This document shows, piece after piece, positions 12,530 to 22,750 of a DNA stretch of 64,000 bases (positions within the stretch are counted from its first letter, which is position 1; each line of letters starts with the position of its first letter). The notes under the pieces were generated by a model. The model saw only the letters and a program-made list of their open reading frames with translations. It did no database searches and was not told where the DNA came from. This DNA is from Lutjanus erythropterus (Eukaryota; Chordata; Actinopteri; Lutjaniformes; Lutjanidae). The stretch covers positions 6,855,751 through 6,919,750 of the forward strand of contig CM034608.1 of NCBI GenBank assembly GCA_020091685.1, written 5' to 3'. Made by a program: the position numbers and the translations under genes.

Positions 12530-13118
12530 CTCAAATGAGGGGAAAATGGAGTGTGAGATGGGCCGGTAGATCAAGACCTTAGCCAGAAGGCAAAGCTCTT
12601 GATGTATCGCTCAGCTTTCGTTCCTACTCCCACCTGTGATCGTGAAGGGTGGGTCATGACCAAAAGAATGAGATCGTGGGTACAAGCATATGAAATGGGT
12701 TTTCTCAGGAGGGTGGCTGCCGTCTCCCTTAAGGATAGGGTGAAAAGCTCAGTCATCCGTGAGGGACTCTGAGTAGAGCCACTGCTCCTTTGCGTAGAAA
12801 GGAGCCAGTTGAGGTGGTTCGGGCATCTCATGAAGATGCCACCTGGTCGCCTCCCTAGGGAGGTGTTCCAGGCATGTCCAGCTGGAAGGAGGCCACGGGG
12901 CAGACCGAGGACTAGGTAGAGGGATTATATCTCCACCCTGGCCTGGGAACGCCTCGGGATCCCAAGTCAGAGCTGGTTAATGTAGCAGAGGAAAGGGATG
13001 CCTGGAGTAGAGTCCCCTGCTGGAACCATTACCTTCATGACCCGACTCTGGATAAGCAGTTGAAGATGGATGGATGGATGGATGGATGGATGAATGGATG
13101 GATGGATGGATGGATGGA
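12530..13118 (+). mobile_element. Non-LTR retrotransposon (LINE), 3' remnant with GGAT tail
   Basis: Plus-strand readings give fragments typical of the C-terminal end of a fish LINE polyprotein: RVAAVSLKDRVKSSVIREGL, then SQLRWFGHLMKMPPGRLP and [11 protein letters not shown]. In-frame stops interrupt them, for example just after EGL and after PRTR. The copy ends in a run of GGAT/ATGG repeats at about 13,066-13,118, the usual tail of this family. It is 5'-truncated and dead. I cannot fix the clade from the sequence alone. The minus-strand 86-codon frame at 12,571-12,831 is its antisense shadow. Confidence 0.8.
13066..13118. repeat. GGAT microsatellite (LINE tail)
   Basis: About 13 units of ATGG/GGAT with one GAAT interruption directly follow the LINE remnant. 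Confidence 0.9.
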
Positions 13119-14305
13119 CCCTGAGCAGTTTGGATGGTCAACCATCATAGAGCTTGTGAGCTTACTGACGTGCATGATATAAGGAATCCACATCAGGGTC
13201 CTGTATCATCCTGTTGGGAAAATATTAATTATTATATTAGTTAATTATTAATCTATTTATTTGATTTATTTTAAAGTTATTTTAGTGATTTAACAATGAT
13301 TTTATTGTTCCTCCAGAGTCTATGATCAGGACTGTGTTCATAGCAACTGTCTGTTCTTCATAACAACGGTCTGTTATTCATAGAAACAACAGAGCAACAA
13401 CAGACCTTGGAATGCTGTAATTGACAGATCAGATCTGAGTATTTAACACAGCCATGTAATAAGTATAAATATGGTATTGGTTTCCATTTTAAAACATTCT
13501 GACCTGACAAAGATCCAAATGGGATCGAAACATTGTCATTATGAAAGTTTTGTGGTCTCACACTTACGTGAACTGGGGATAATTATAATGACTCTCCCTC
13601 TACTGACTGAATATGTAGTTTATTCACATTTTTTTTAAGTTAATTCATGTCAGTGCATAGAACAGCAAGTCAACACATCACTGTTTGTAAGATTGTGCCA
13701 TTTTGTGTTGTCTTCAGTTTTCTCCAGCTCTAATTCTCTAAAACTATCACGACATTTGATTTGATGCCTTGGGTGACAAACAGCTAGTCCTGCTCAAACA
13801 TGTTGAGCTGTCGCACTGATTATTGAAACTGACGGAAAGGAATTTCATTAGCGCTGGACGTCGGAGAGCCCTTCGGCGCCGGCTGTCATGTAGCTGGTTG
13901 ACCAAACTATTAGACTGACTGTGTTAGGGAATAAAGGATCGAAATGGACCAAATTAGATTTCAATATCAGGTTTCCTTCACATGGAACCGGTCGTTGTCA
14001 CTGCACTTAATGCAATAAATCTAGAAATTAAATACAATGTTTATGGCTTCAGACAGATGGGAGAGCAGATGTTCACCTTCAATAAAAATGAGTATAACTC
14101 ATTGTGAAATATTAATGCCAGTATATGCCTCTTATCTCCTAGAATAAGAATAAATAATAATAAAAAATACTAATCTTCTGTGATAATCTGTGAATCTATT
14201 TTGGTATTATCTATTTTGTATAAATATACTAATTTCCTTTGTAAACTGAAAAAAGTTAAAATCCTAATGATAGCTGAAGCTGCCTTAAAAATATGAGTTG
14301 ACTGA
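13119..14305. other. Gene-free stretch
   Basis: No gene recognised. A segment at about 13,495-13,545 (CTGACAAAGATCC, then GGGATCGAAACATTGTC) resembles sequence often found next to Penelope-like copies in fish, but is too short to call. The rest is AT-rich. Confidence 0.35.
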
Positions 14306-14309
14306 GCTT

Positions 14310-14815
14310 CTGTTAAATCAGTGGTTTTCAAACTTTTTCTAGTATCTCCCACACCAGAGGCCAAACGAAGTTCATGCCCCACACTCCTGCACAGTTTTTA
14401 TCATTAATATTAAATTGGGGAAGCCAACCAACAAAAAAATTACCCAAGCTGAATTTTAGTAATATAAAGGTAAGTATGGTATCAGGAAACTATATCTTTT
14501 CTCCGCACAGATCATATTCAATCAACTTGGTTTCATTCCATAAATTTCCCTCGGTCATCCACAGTCAACCTGCAGTGGACATAAATAATTAATAATAATT
14601 AAATAATTGGTTGAAAGTTATCTAATTTTCTTTTGAAATATAATAAGTTGAGTGAACTCACAGCAGTGCTTTTATTCGACTCATCATTTCAAGTCAAAAG
14701 ACGGAAAAATAACTTGAATAAACTTGAAGACTTGAATCAAACTGACATATTTGTGATAATTTAATGAGAAAAGATTGGTTGATTCCACTATATTTCTGTT
14801 TGATGTTTTACAGTG
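14310..14815. repeat. hAT-like end plus partial ACAGTG-ended MITE
   Basis: At 14,318 the words AGTGGTTTTCAAACTTTTTC resemble the left end of fish hAT elements that start CAGTGGTTCTCAAACT (compare 41,339-41,649). From about 14,636 to 14,814 the AAGTTGAGTGAACTCA words and the final TTTTACAGTGTG match the MITE at 11,186-11,563. Confidence 0.45.
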
Positions 14816-15009
14816 TGTGATATATTTTGAGGGCCGCAGTAGGTCAGCTCATATGGACTTGGCTTAGGAACCAGGGGACGGATGTTTCAAGTCCAGCAGA
14901 GACCAGCCAGTAGGAAAATGGACTGGACACTGCTGAGGTACCCCTGTACAAAAAAACGCTTTGCCCTGGCTGTCCCATTATTTTCCTATGGAGAGAGTGG
15001 TGGTTCCCA

Positions 15010-15720
15010 ACCTAGCGGCACCGCTACCCTCAGCGTGGCGCACTGCTGGGATCTGCCGCTCACTGCTGCGCCCAAAGTTCAAATTATTTGAACTTTGACC
15101 TCGTTTGCCGCTGACCTTTCAAAGTGCAACCAATGAGATAACAGCTGAATGTGACATAGCCAGAAGCGACACATACAAACAGAGGAGGGAGAGATAATGG
15201 AAGAAAAACTCATTCTCTGTGTTTCTGAGTTCCCTGAACTGTATATCACCACGTTAATATCATACGATCTCGGCAGGAAGAGTATTGCTTGGCAAAATGT
15301 CAGTAGTCAGATCGGGCTGCCAGGCTTGTGATTAGGCATAGTTTTACGAACTACCGTTAAGCTAAATACAATGCTAACGTTAGTTTAGCTGTTTGTGTAC
15401 GTTCACTATTCCAGGCAGAGACAGTGACAGGATCAGTGCTTCATAGCTAGATAAACTGTCATTTAGCTCAGCAACAGTAAATCCTATCATGTTGTTACAT
15501 AGAGCTGTGGTTTGTTTTTGCAGAAGAGGAATGTGCTTTTTCCTCCTCGTCCTTTTTCTTTCCGGAGTGACAAGTACCGCTTGGTGTTGCCTAGCAACGG
15601 TGAATAGCTCGCACTTGTTGATGACGTATACCTGAGCTCCACCACATCCGCTCGGCGCCTCTGTGCCCTACCTGGCAGTGAGCGAAGAGCAACTTTCTTG
15701 TCATGTGAAGGCCCCTTAAG
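15010..15720 (+). mobile_element. PIF/Harbinger-type remnant with MADF-like start
   Basis: The block matches a repeat I recall from many fish. It opens with a GC-rich GCGGCACCGCTACCC-like edge and contains CTTTCAAAGTGCAACCAATG. An ATG at 15,197 reads MEEKLILCVSEFPELYITTL and goes on to WQNVSSQIGLP before a stop at 15,328. That is the first part of a MADF (Myb/SANT-like) DNA-binding domain, as carried by the second protein of PIF/Harbinger transposons. In related copies a splice donor follows GLP; here the frame simply ends after GL. The downstream part (about 15,520-15,720) is the matching distal arm. No transposase is present. Confidence 0.6.
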
Positions 15721-17010
15721 TGGCAGCCCCTTCACTCTGACATCTCTCCATGAAAGCATGTCCAGGTCCTGGTTGTGCATGTGTTTGTATTTTGGACCTG
15801 TGTGTGAAAACATGTAATTTACTCAAGGGGGACTTTAAAAGTCTAATAAAAAAATACATTTCACATTTTAAATTCATGGTTTATTGCGCTCTGTATTTGT
15901 AGATTATAAATGTAGAAATTGTAATGCATTTTTGTAGTTCAGTGGTGGTAAAAATGTTTGACAGCCCCTGTTTAGAGGTATAGAACCACACTATGTTCTG
16001 CCTGGAGACCTGCAACATGCAACATGACTCACAAATCACTTCCTGTTGGGCTCAAGCGTTTTTACTGCACAACAATCCTCTGACTAATAGCTGACCCACT
16101 CTCACTCTGGAGTCTCTGTGGTCTGACTGACCCCCGTCCTCTGTGCTCTCACCCTCCACAGAGGGAGGAAGTCTATTTCCTCCTCTGGGATCAATAAAGT
16201 GTGGTAGAAGAAAACACTATGATGACCACAGTTTTCCACTGTGACCTGCTGCATTTGCCAAAGGTTAACTATGTTTGGGCCTTGAGATGAAATCTTTATG
16301 TTTAATGGTGATGTTTATTTTTAGAAATCTAAGAACATTATTTTAATGGCTTTTAATGGCTAGAGGCTTTTAAACTGAAACACATACAGGACGTGTTCAG
16401 TTCTTGAAAGAGAAGCTGACAGAATTAGTGGTGGAGACGTATGTACATTTATGAGGCTGCACCACTGAAATACATAAAAGTGGACAACATGACAGCTCCC
16501 CAAAGTGGGGCCCCTGGTGGCCGGCTGCAGTGTAGGTCATAAACTCCACCCCCTCTATGTTAGCAGATAGGACATTAGTTAAATAAATGAATAAAAAAAT
16601 CTAAATACACATCAAGTAATTTTTTCTCTAACATGGTTTCTGTCAATTTAGGTAGTTCTTACCACTGTGGTGTATGTTCAAGTTTCCATTTTTCTGATAA
16701 GTTTGATTTTAATTAATTAATAAAATTAATTAATTAATTAATTAATAAAAAGCATGTTTCACATCATGCTTGCAATTGATTTAGCCAGAACATGACTTTG
16801 TCAGTGGCCTCATGTATCAAACTATTATGCTGTACGTACTCCTGGAAAAAAGTAAATAAAAAAAAAAGAAAGGAAAAAATTTGCAGGGCTCCATTGTGAA
16901 GTTATCAATGATAAATTTGCAACATCTGAGTAGACTTTGAAAATGAAGACACAAAAACTGCTTAGTTAGGTCTCGGCAACAAAACTGTTTGGATTTAAAT
17001 AAGTAACTTT
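15721..17010. repeat. Intergenic; ATTA-rich simple repeat and repeat ends
   Basis: No gene recognised. A TTAATTAATAAAATTAATTAA-type simple repeat spans about 16,710-16,747. At about 16,806 GGCCTCATGTATCAAAC resembles the start of a MITE of the 'GGCCTCATG' type (compare 21,821-22,750). Confidence 0.45.
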
Positions 17011-17014
17011 AGGT

Positions 17015-17370
17015 TATGCAATGTAATGTAACATAATGCAACACAACATAATGCAACCCAGTGGAACTCAATGCAACCCAACACAACCCAACACAATGCT
17101 ACACAACACAACCCTACATAACCTGATGCAATGCTACCCAAAGCAACACAACATAACACAATGCAACCAAACATAACCTAAAGCAATGCAACCCAGCGCA
17201 GCCCGATGCAATGCAACCCAAAGCAACACAACATAATCCAATGTAATCAAACATAACCCAACACAATGCGACCCAGCATAACCCAACACAACCCAACGCA
17301 AAGCAGCTCAACACAATATGTGTCAATGGAAATGGAATGCAGTCCAACGCAACACAATGCCCCACTTTCT
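17015..17370. repeat. Degenerate tandem array of AACACAATGC/AACCCA units
   Basis: About 350 bp are built from five-base words AACAC, AACCC, ATGCA and AATGC in irregular order with very little G on this strand. It is an old pentanucleotide satellite. The 86-codon minus-strand frame, rich in Cys, Leu, Val and Gly, is a translation of the repeat and not a membrane protein. Confidence 0.85.
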
Positions 17371-17579
17371 CCATACACTGACTTTCTCACTCCTCATACC
17401 ACATCACCTGACTTCAAAAGCACATCAAAATATCAGAGGGACACCTCTAAATAATGCTTAAGGGGTACCTCCAGCATCATAGTTTGAGGCATAAGGAGCA
17501 CTGACCAGGCTGTTGTATTTGATGTGTCCATGATGACCTCATGCTGGACTAGTAGACATAAATGAAATATTCAGTGATA

Positions 17580-18430
17580 ATGTCATAATAAATATTTGTC
17601 TAACATCAAGCTGCCACTCTTTCCATAACTGATCGCCCACTGGTTTGCACGAATGATTGATGCTTTGTGGTTTAATGTTCTATCCCAAAATCCCTTTTCA
17701 AGGAAGCAATTATACATTTTCACATCACCTTTCATTTCTGCATCCTTGTAAAAAATAACACAATGCATTTTTGTATATGTGATCAAGATTACCAGCGTAA
17801 GTGAAGTAGAAAATGCATTAGGAACTGACAAATCCATGTTCCAGTGTGAGAATGCAGTTTTATTCAATTTCACAAGCGAGCCAGAGAAAATATCTCAGGG
17901 GCATAAATAAATAAAAATACTGTTGTCGCAATTTGGTACAACAATGCACTGATTTTTATCTTGACAGGCCAGACACAATAATAAGTTTGCCAAAAAATGG
18001 GTTCCAGATGTTCTTTTTTTCCAAGGTACCCCATCGAGGGTGAAAGCCATTTGCTGTAAACTGTGCAAAACGAGCGCTGTTGGACAAACACAAATGTGCA
18101 GAAACCTCGCACAGATGACTCCTTTCCTGCTATAATTAGCCTTCATGTGTTCACCTACTTTCACTATGTCAGCTGGTTCAGCCATTCCAGACAATTGCAG
18201 GCCTCTCCTGCCACAGCTTGAGCAGTCCCTCTGTCCAAAACATTCACATGTTAAAACCATCCCTGCTCTCCTCTGTAGCAGTTAAATGCCGCCAATTCTG
18301 CTTTGTGCATCACAGAGCCAAATCAGGAGCTGATCAATCTCGAAAATTACTTTTGCAACAGGAGTGTTATTGAATTCATGATCTGAAAACCTGCTGGCAT
18401 GATTGAAGAAGACAACTTTTTCCATTTTCT
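17580..18430. other. High-complexity block, no gene called
   Basis: The sequence is free of visible repeats and shows minus-strand open frames of 96, 80 and 121 codons that overlap one another. None has a recognisable domain, a consistent Kozak start or flanking splice sites that make an exon chain. Conserved non-coding DNA is an alternative. Confidence 0.25.
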
Positions 18431-18476
18431 CTAGCAACTTAACTCAGAATATGACTGATTCCTGACAATGAAAAAC

Positions 18477-18496
18477 GTATATATATATATATATTG
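18477..18496. repeat. AT dinucleotide run
   Basis: About eight TA units follow GAAAAACG. Confidence 0.85.
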
Positions 18497-19463
18497 AAAG
18501 AAATAATTAAGGAAATATTTGGCTGATATGATGTCTGTTGGGAATTATAATGATGCCTGGTTTGATTCCTGCATTGCCAACTGTTGGTTTGATCTGTTTT
18601 ATGAGCAGGTTTCTACCTGTGGTCCACAGTGATCAGCATAGTTGTTAACTGATATGGGCTTTGATTATTTTTTTATTTTTTTAAATGTCTAACTGATTGG
18701 TAGATTTCAGGTGAAATTGTATAGCACTTAAATGTACAGCCTGTGAGTGTTTGATGTTTCCATCCACCTGTTAACTTATCTGGCACTATTATGTAATGAT
18801 TGTATCCCTGCATTTGTGGACATGAAGGCTGGATTGCCGAAAATGTTTTATTGACAGACAGATGAGCAAGTAAAAGTTTATTATTTTTCTGAGTGCAACC
18901 CTCTCTTCTTTATATGGAGACATACATGGATAACACACCAGTCGCACCAGTTTTTTGACCCACCACCCCACACTTTGGACGTATTTAATTTGTGTGCATT
19001 GTTTGTGTATGTTTTTTTTCCCTTCGCACATTTTTTGTTTTCTGATTTCTTTCTAATGGTTTTCTACAGGGCCTCTGAAGTCCCCAAAGATGATTTATTT
19101 ATGATCAATTATCTTGTTTGTGGAAAAAATATCAATCTAATCATTTGTGTACACAGGATGGAAAAGATTTTTCAAGACTTCGGGGGCTCTGTAACTTTAT
19201 AAAATAATGCATATGCAGTAATAATAGTACAACAGAAGCAAAAAAGATTTAAAGATATGTAACACTTTCTTTTTATGTGTACTATGAATAGGCAGAAAAT
19301 AAATTAAAATACAAAGATGACATGATGTTTACTTAATGACACATTATTTACATAGTTATGAATATAAAATACAGTTTGTTACAAAAAATAAAAGGACAGT
19401 GTGTGTACAGTGTCTATGTGGCTTTAAACTCAACCCTGTGCTTAAAGACTTGCTTCTGTTTAG

Positions 19464-19556
19464 GTGTCTGAACTAGTGTTTGGAGACAAATGTCAGTGTA
19501 AACCAGCCAGAGAGACAGTGGACAACATCCATTCTCCATTCAGCATCTTGCTATGA
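19464..19556 (+). other. Possible 3'-terminal exon (unidentified)
   Basis: A good acceptor (TTGCTTCTGTTTAG) is followed by 30 open codons beginning VSELVFGDKCQCKPARETVD and a TGA stop, with an AATAAA at 19,648-19,653. I know no family with this end and see no upstream exon, so it may be chance. Confidence 0.15.
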
Positions 19557-20249
19557 TAAGACATGGGAAAGGTGCCATCAGGTCAACATTTTGGTTCAGT
19601 GATTTTTGCCGCCATATCACAATACCATTGATTACACACTCATTCCCAATAAAATATATATGTTACCTTGCTGTAACCATGTTTGCAATTACTCATGACT
19701 TTCTCACATTTCATAATATGTGAAATGCATTAATACATGCGCATCTTCAGGATTTTTTTTACTCCCCTGTACCTTACAGCTGCATGCATACTTGCCAACC
19801 CTTCCAGTTTTCCCAGGAGACTCTTGTTATTTATTGCCCTCTGCACTCATGATTTCTAACAAATCTGTTAACTTTTTTCCTTTTCATTATCCACCACTTC
19901 TCACTGACACTGCACAATGTGTACAAGCCCTTTAACTTTTTTCACTTGTACAGCAATAAAGCTACGTCAAACCAGACTTCCTGTAAAGAAGAATTCCTGC
20001 TTCTTAAGGGAAAGGGTCAGGCAATTTATAAGTTCAGGCTCATTTTTCATTAATTAAAAGTCAAAGTATTTAACAAAAAATAATATAATTGCAGTGCACT
20101 TATTTTTTATTATAATCAATGATTATTTATTATTTTTATTCTTTAAAAGTGATCAAAATGCTGGAAACAACGTTTACAAAATTAAGAATTTTGGTTTCGG
20201 AATTCTCCCTATTTTTGAGTTCTCAAGGTTGGCCAATAACCTTCTACAT

Positions 20250-20575
20250 CAGGGATGTCAAACTCACTTTAGTGCATGGACCCCTATACAGCCTGATATG
20301 ATCTACAGAGAGCTGAACTAGTAAAACCGTGGCATAATAACCTATAAAGAACAATACCTCCAAATTTTCACCCTTCTTTAGTGTAAAAAATTGTAGAAAC
20401 AATGTGAAAGCATTCACAGGGTTAGGGGTAACAAAACAGATGATGAACAACCAATTTCAACAATATGGATATAAAGAGCAGTGCATTTTATTAGAAATAT
20501 GGAATTAATGACTTATGTGCAATTTTCTTCGGTGGGCCAGTTTTAGCTTGTGGGCCGTATGTTAACAGTACATGT
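20250..20575. repeat. hAT-like element fragment ('GGGGTGTCAAACTCA' family)
   Basis: The left end reads CAGGGATGTCAAACTCACTT followed by GGACCCCTATACAGCC, and about 20,533 reads GGGCCAGTTTTAGCTTGTGG then GGCCGTATG. These are the two halves of a very common vertebrate/fish hAT-type non-autonomous element. The right terminus (TTTGACACCCCTG) is missing. Confidence 0.65.
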
Positions 20576-20639
20576 TTCTGCAGTCACTGACTCTAATTTC
20601 CTCTTCATTGTCCTCTAGAAATGTTGTAATTCTAATTTA

Positions 20640-21110
20640 ATATTTTGAAACACTTCTCAAGAAGTATCATGCTCATTAAATCTACATTCACCGAGTTCAA
20701 CTGTCCAGGGGCTTCTTAAGAGCCTTATCATCCTAAATGGAATTCTTCCGTGGGAAAGGAGACTGAGTAGCGTGTAGCATGAAGCAGACAGCCGAGCTGT
20801 GCTTTCCAGCCTTTGATAATGAAGTCCAAGACACTTTCAATGGATAGCTAACCTTTCTCCTGCTGTTCCTCAGCTATTAATAGTGCTATTCTTCCGGAAG
20901 AAAAGACACACAGGGCAAGCAAGCCTTACAATACCTCCCTGCAGAGGATACAAAGTGCCTTTTAATCCTTCGATTAACCGCAGCAGCAACGAGCCAAGTC
21001 TTTATTATGAGGTGTAATACAAAAATGTAATGGGAAATAATTAATGGCCTTGACAAAGGCTTTTGCTTTGGTTATATAATAATTAGAGGTTTAATGTCAA
21101 GTTTGCGCTC
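20640..21110. other. Candidate conserved non-coding element
   Basis: This 470-bp block is repeat-free, has no coding frame and is dense in homeobox/HMG-like words: AATAATTAATGG, ATAATAATTAGAGG, CTTTTGCTTTGG and AGCTATTAATAG. Such composition is typical of deeply conserved vertebrate enhancers near developmental genes. Conservation cannot be tested here. Confidence 0.3.
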
Positions 21111-21820
21111 ACATTTTTATCAGTTTAAATGTAATTGTTGTTATCTAAAGAGTATGTATTATGGCTTCAACATGTTACGGCTGCACCACATCCACCGGAG
21201 CACTGGCCACCCCTGAAATCTGATTGGCCAACCCCATTATTGTCAAATATGATTGGTTATCTGTCTAGAGAGTAGCAGGACCTGCGTTTGAACCAAGTAT
21301 TTTTCATAATGAAGTGTGGGGAATGAATTTAGAAGTCTCCCAAAGAGGTACAGTTTCTTTTTAAGGGCTTAAAGACAAAAGTGGAAGCTTTTTATTATAT
21401 TTGTACAGTGCTAAATTATTGTGCTGTGATAAGTAGTTTTACAAGTTTTATAACAAGAATGTAAGAAACTGTAAAAAACTGTACAGTTAGTAGTGAAAGT
21501 AGATATGAGAAATTATATATTAATGGGCATAAATGTGTGTGCACCTCTGCGTATGTCCATGCACATGCATGTGCTTCATGCCACCCCTGAATGACAAAAA
21601 AGTCTGGAAATAACCCTCTGTCCAAGTCAAGTTTTTGCAAGTAAGTCTCAGGTCTTTGCACTCAAGTCCCAAGTCCTAAATTTTGAGCTTTGAGTCCAAA
21701 GCAAGTCATAATGTAACAGTGAGTTTCAAGCCTCATTGATTTACAAAACTACTTAGCTGTTAATCTCATGTTAGCTAAGCGTTATCCTACTAGCAACATT
21801 AATATTAGCTTTGAGTCACT

Positions 21821-22750
21821 GAGCCTCATGCAACAATATTTACATATTTTTATCTTAAATTTCTCTTACTTTTTTCGTACGAAGGGCTTGTACAAACATT
21901 CCACATCAGATTCAACAAACGTTTGTAACTTCACAAAACCATGTAAATGATCCACCTGTGTGTACTTGAGTGCATGTGCATGAGACTTGTAAATTAGCAT
22001 AATTAACGCCCCAATAATACCATATATGGCTGCGCTTCCTGCTCCATACGTCAGGAAGTGTCCATTCATGAAAATGGTATCACAGAGAAAAAAAGAAGAA
22101 CTTCAAGAGTTTGGAGTTTGATGTCCTGCTGTCATTTTAACAGTGTCAGCAGTGGAATTAAAAGACCTGCTGAAGTAAAGAAACAGGAAAAGCAAGTGCT
22201 GTTAATGACTTCCGGATGGTCGGACTGTCACTGAAGTAAAGAAGAAATGTCTCAATATGAACATGACTTAAGAGAAAAAAAAATGATTCACCACAACCGC
22301 GGTAAGGAGCGATTGATGAGGGAGTGAGAGGAGAGGATTAAGGAGAAGTTTTCATCATGGAGACAGAGGACAGAATAACTGAGGATGTTCACCTGAACAC
22401 AGACTTCATAAACCTGCATGTGCAGATATACGAGCAATACACCTGACAGCAAGTAATAATAGATCACTGAATGAATGATGACAGGCTTTATATTTTGAAA
22501 TGTAGTCAAACAGAATAATGAAATAATGAAATATACAATCATTAGTGAAAAACTTGGGTTTGGATGCCAGCAGACTGACTGCACATGACTCACACACACA
22601 TGGCCGGTCTGGACATTGTGTATTCTGTTTGTATCTGAAAGAAAATTCAAAATATGAAAAAACTGGTGAATGCCACAAGTTCTCTTAAATCACTCATACG
22701 CACCATTTAAGAACAAATCTGTTCATACGAGTGGTTCTTGCACGAGGCCC
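21821..22750. mobile_element. MITE/non-autonomous element with GGGCCTCGTGCA-type ends
   Basis: The left end reads GAGCCTCATGCAACAAT and the right end ATTGCACGAGGCCC in inverted order, followed inward on both sides by CGTACGAA/CATACGAG and TCTTAAATTTCTCTTA/TTCTCTTAAATCACTC words. Fish genomes carry many copies of this layout. The overlapping minus-strand frames of 120 and 90 codons inside it are hydrophobic but have no family and lie entirely in the repeat. Confidence 0.55.

Noticed and set aside
12109-12831. Minus-strand frames of 130 and 86 codons
   Set aside because: They run antisense to the Penelope-like and LINE remnants and include their low-complexity joins.
17114-17374. 86-codon Cys/Leu/Val-rich minus-strand frame resembling a membrane protein
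   Set aside because: It is a direct translation of the degenerate AACAC satellite.
17895-18260. 121-codon minus-strand frame with several Cys
   Set aside because: I looked for zinc-finger or secreted-peptide spacing and found none. Two other frames overlap it.
22288-22678. Hydrophobic minus-strand frames of 120 and 90 codons
   Set aside because: They lie wholly inside the MITE at 21,821-22,750 and have no signal or family pattern.
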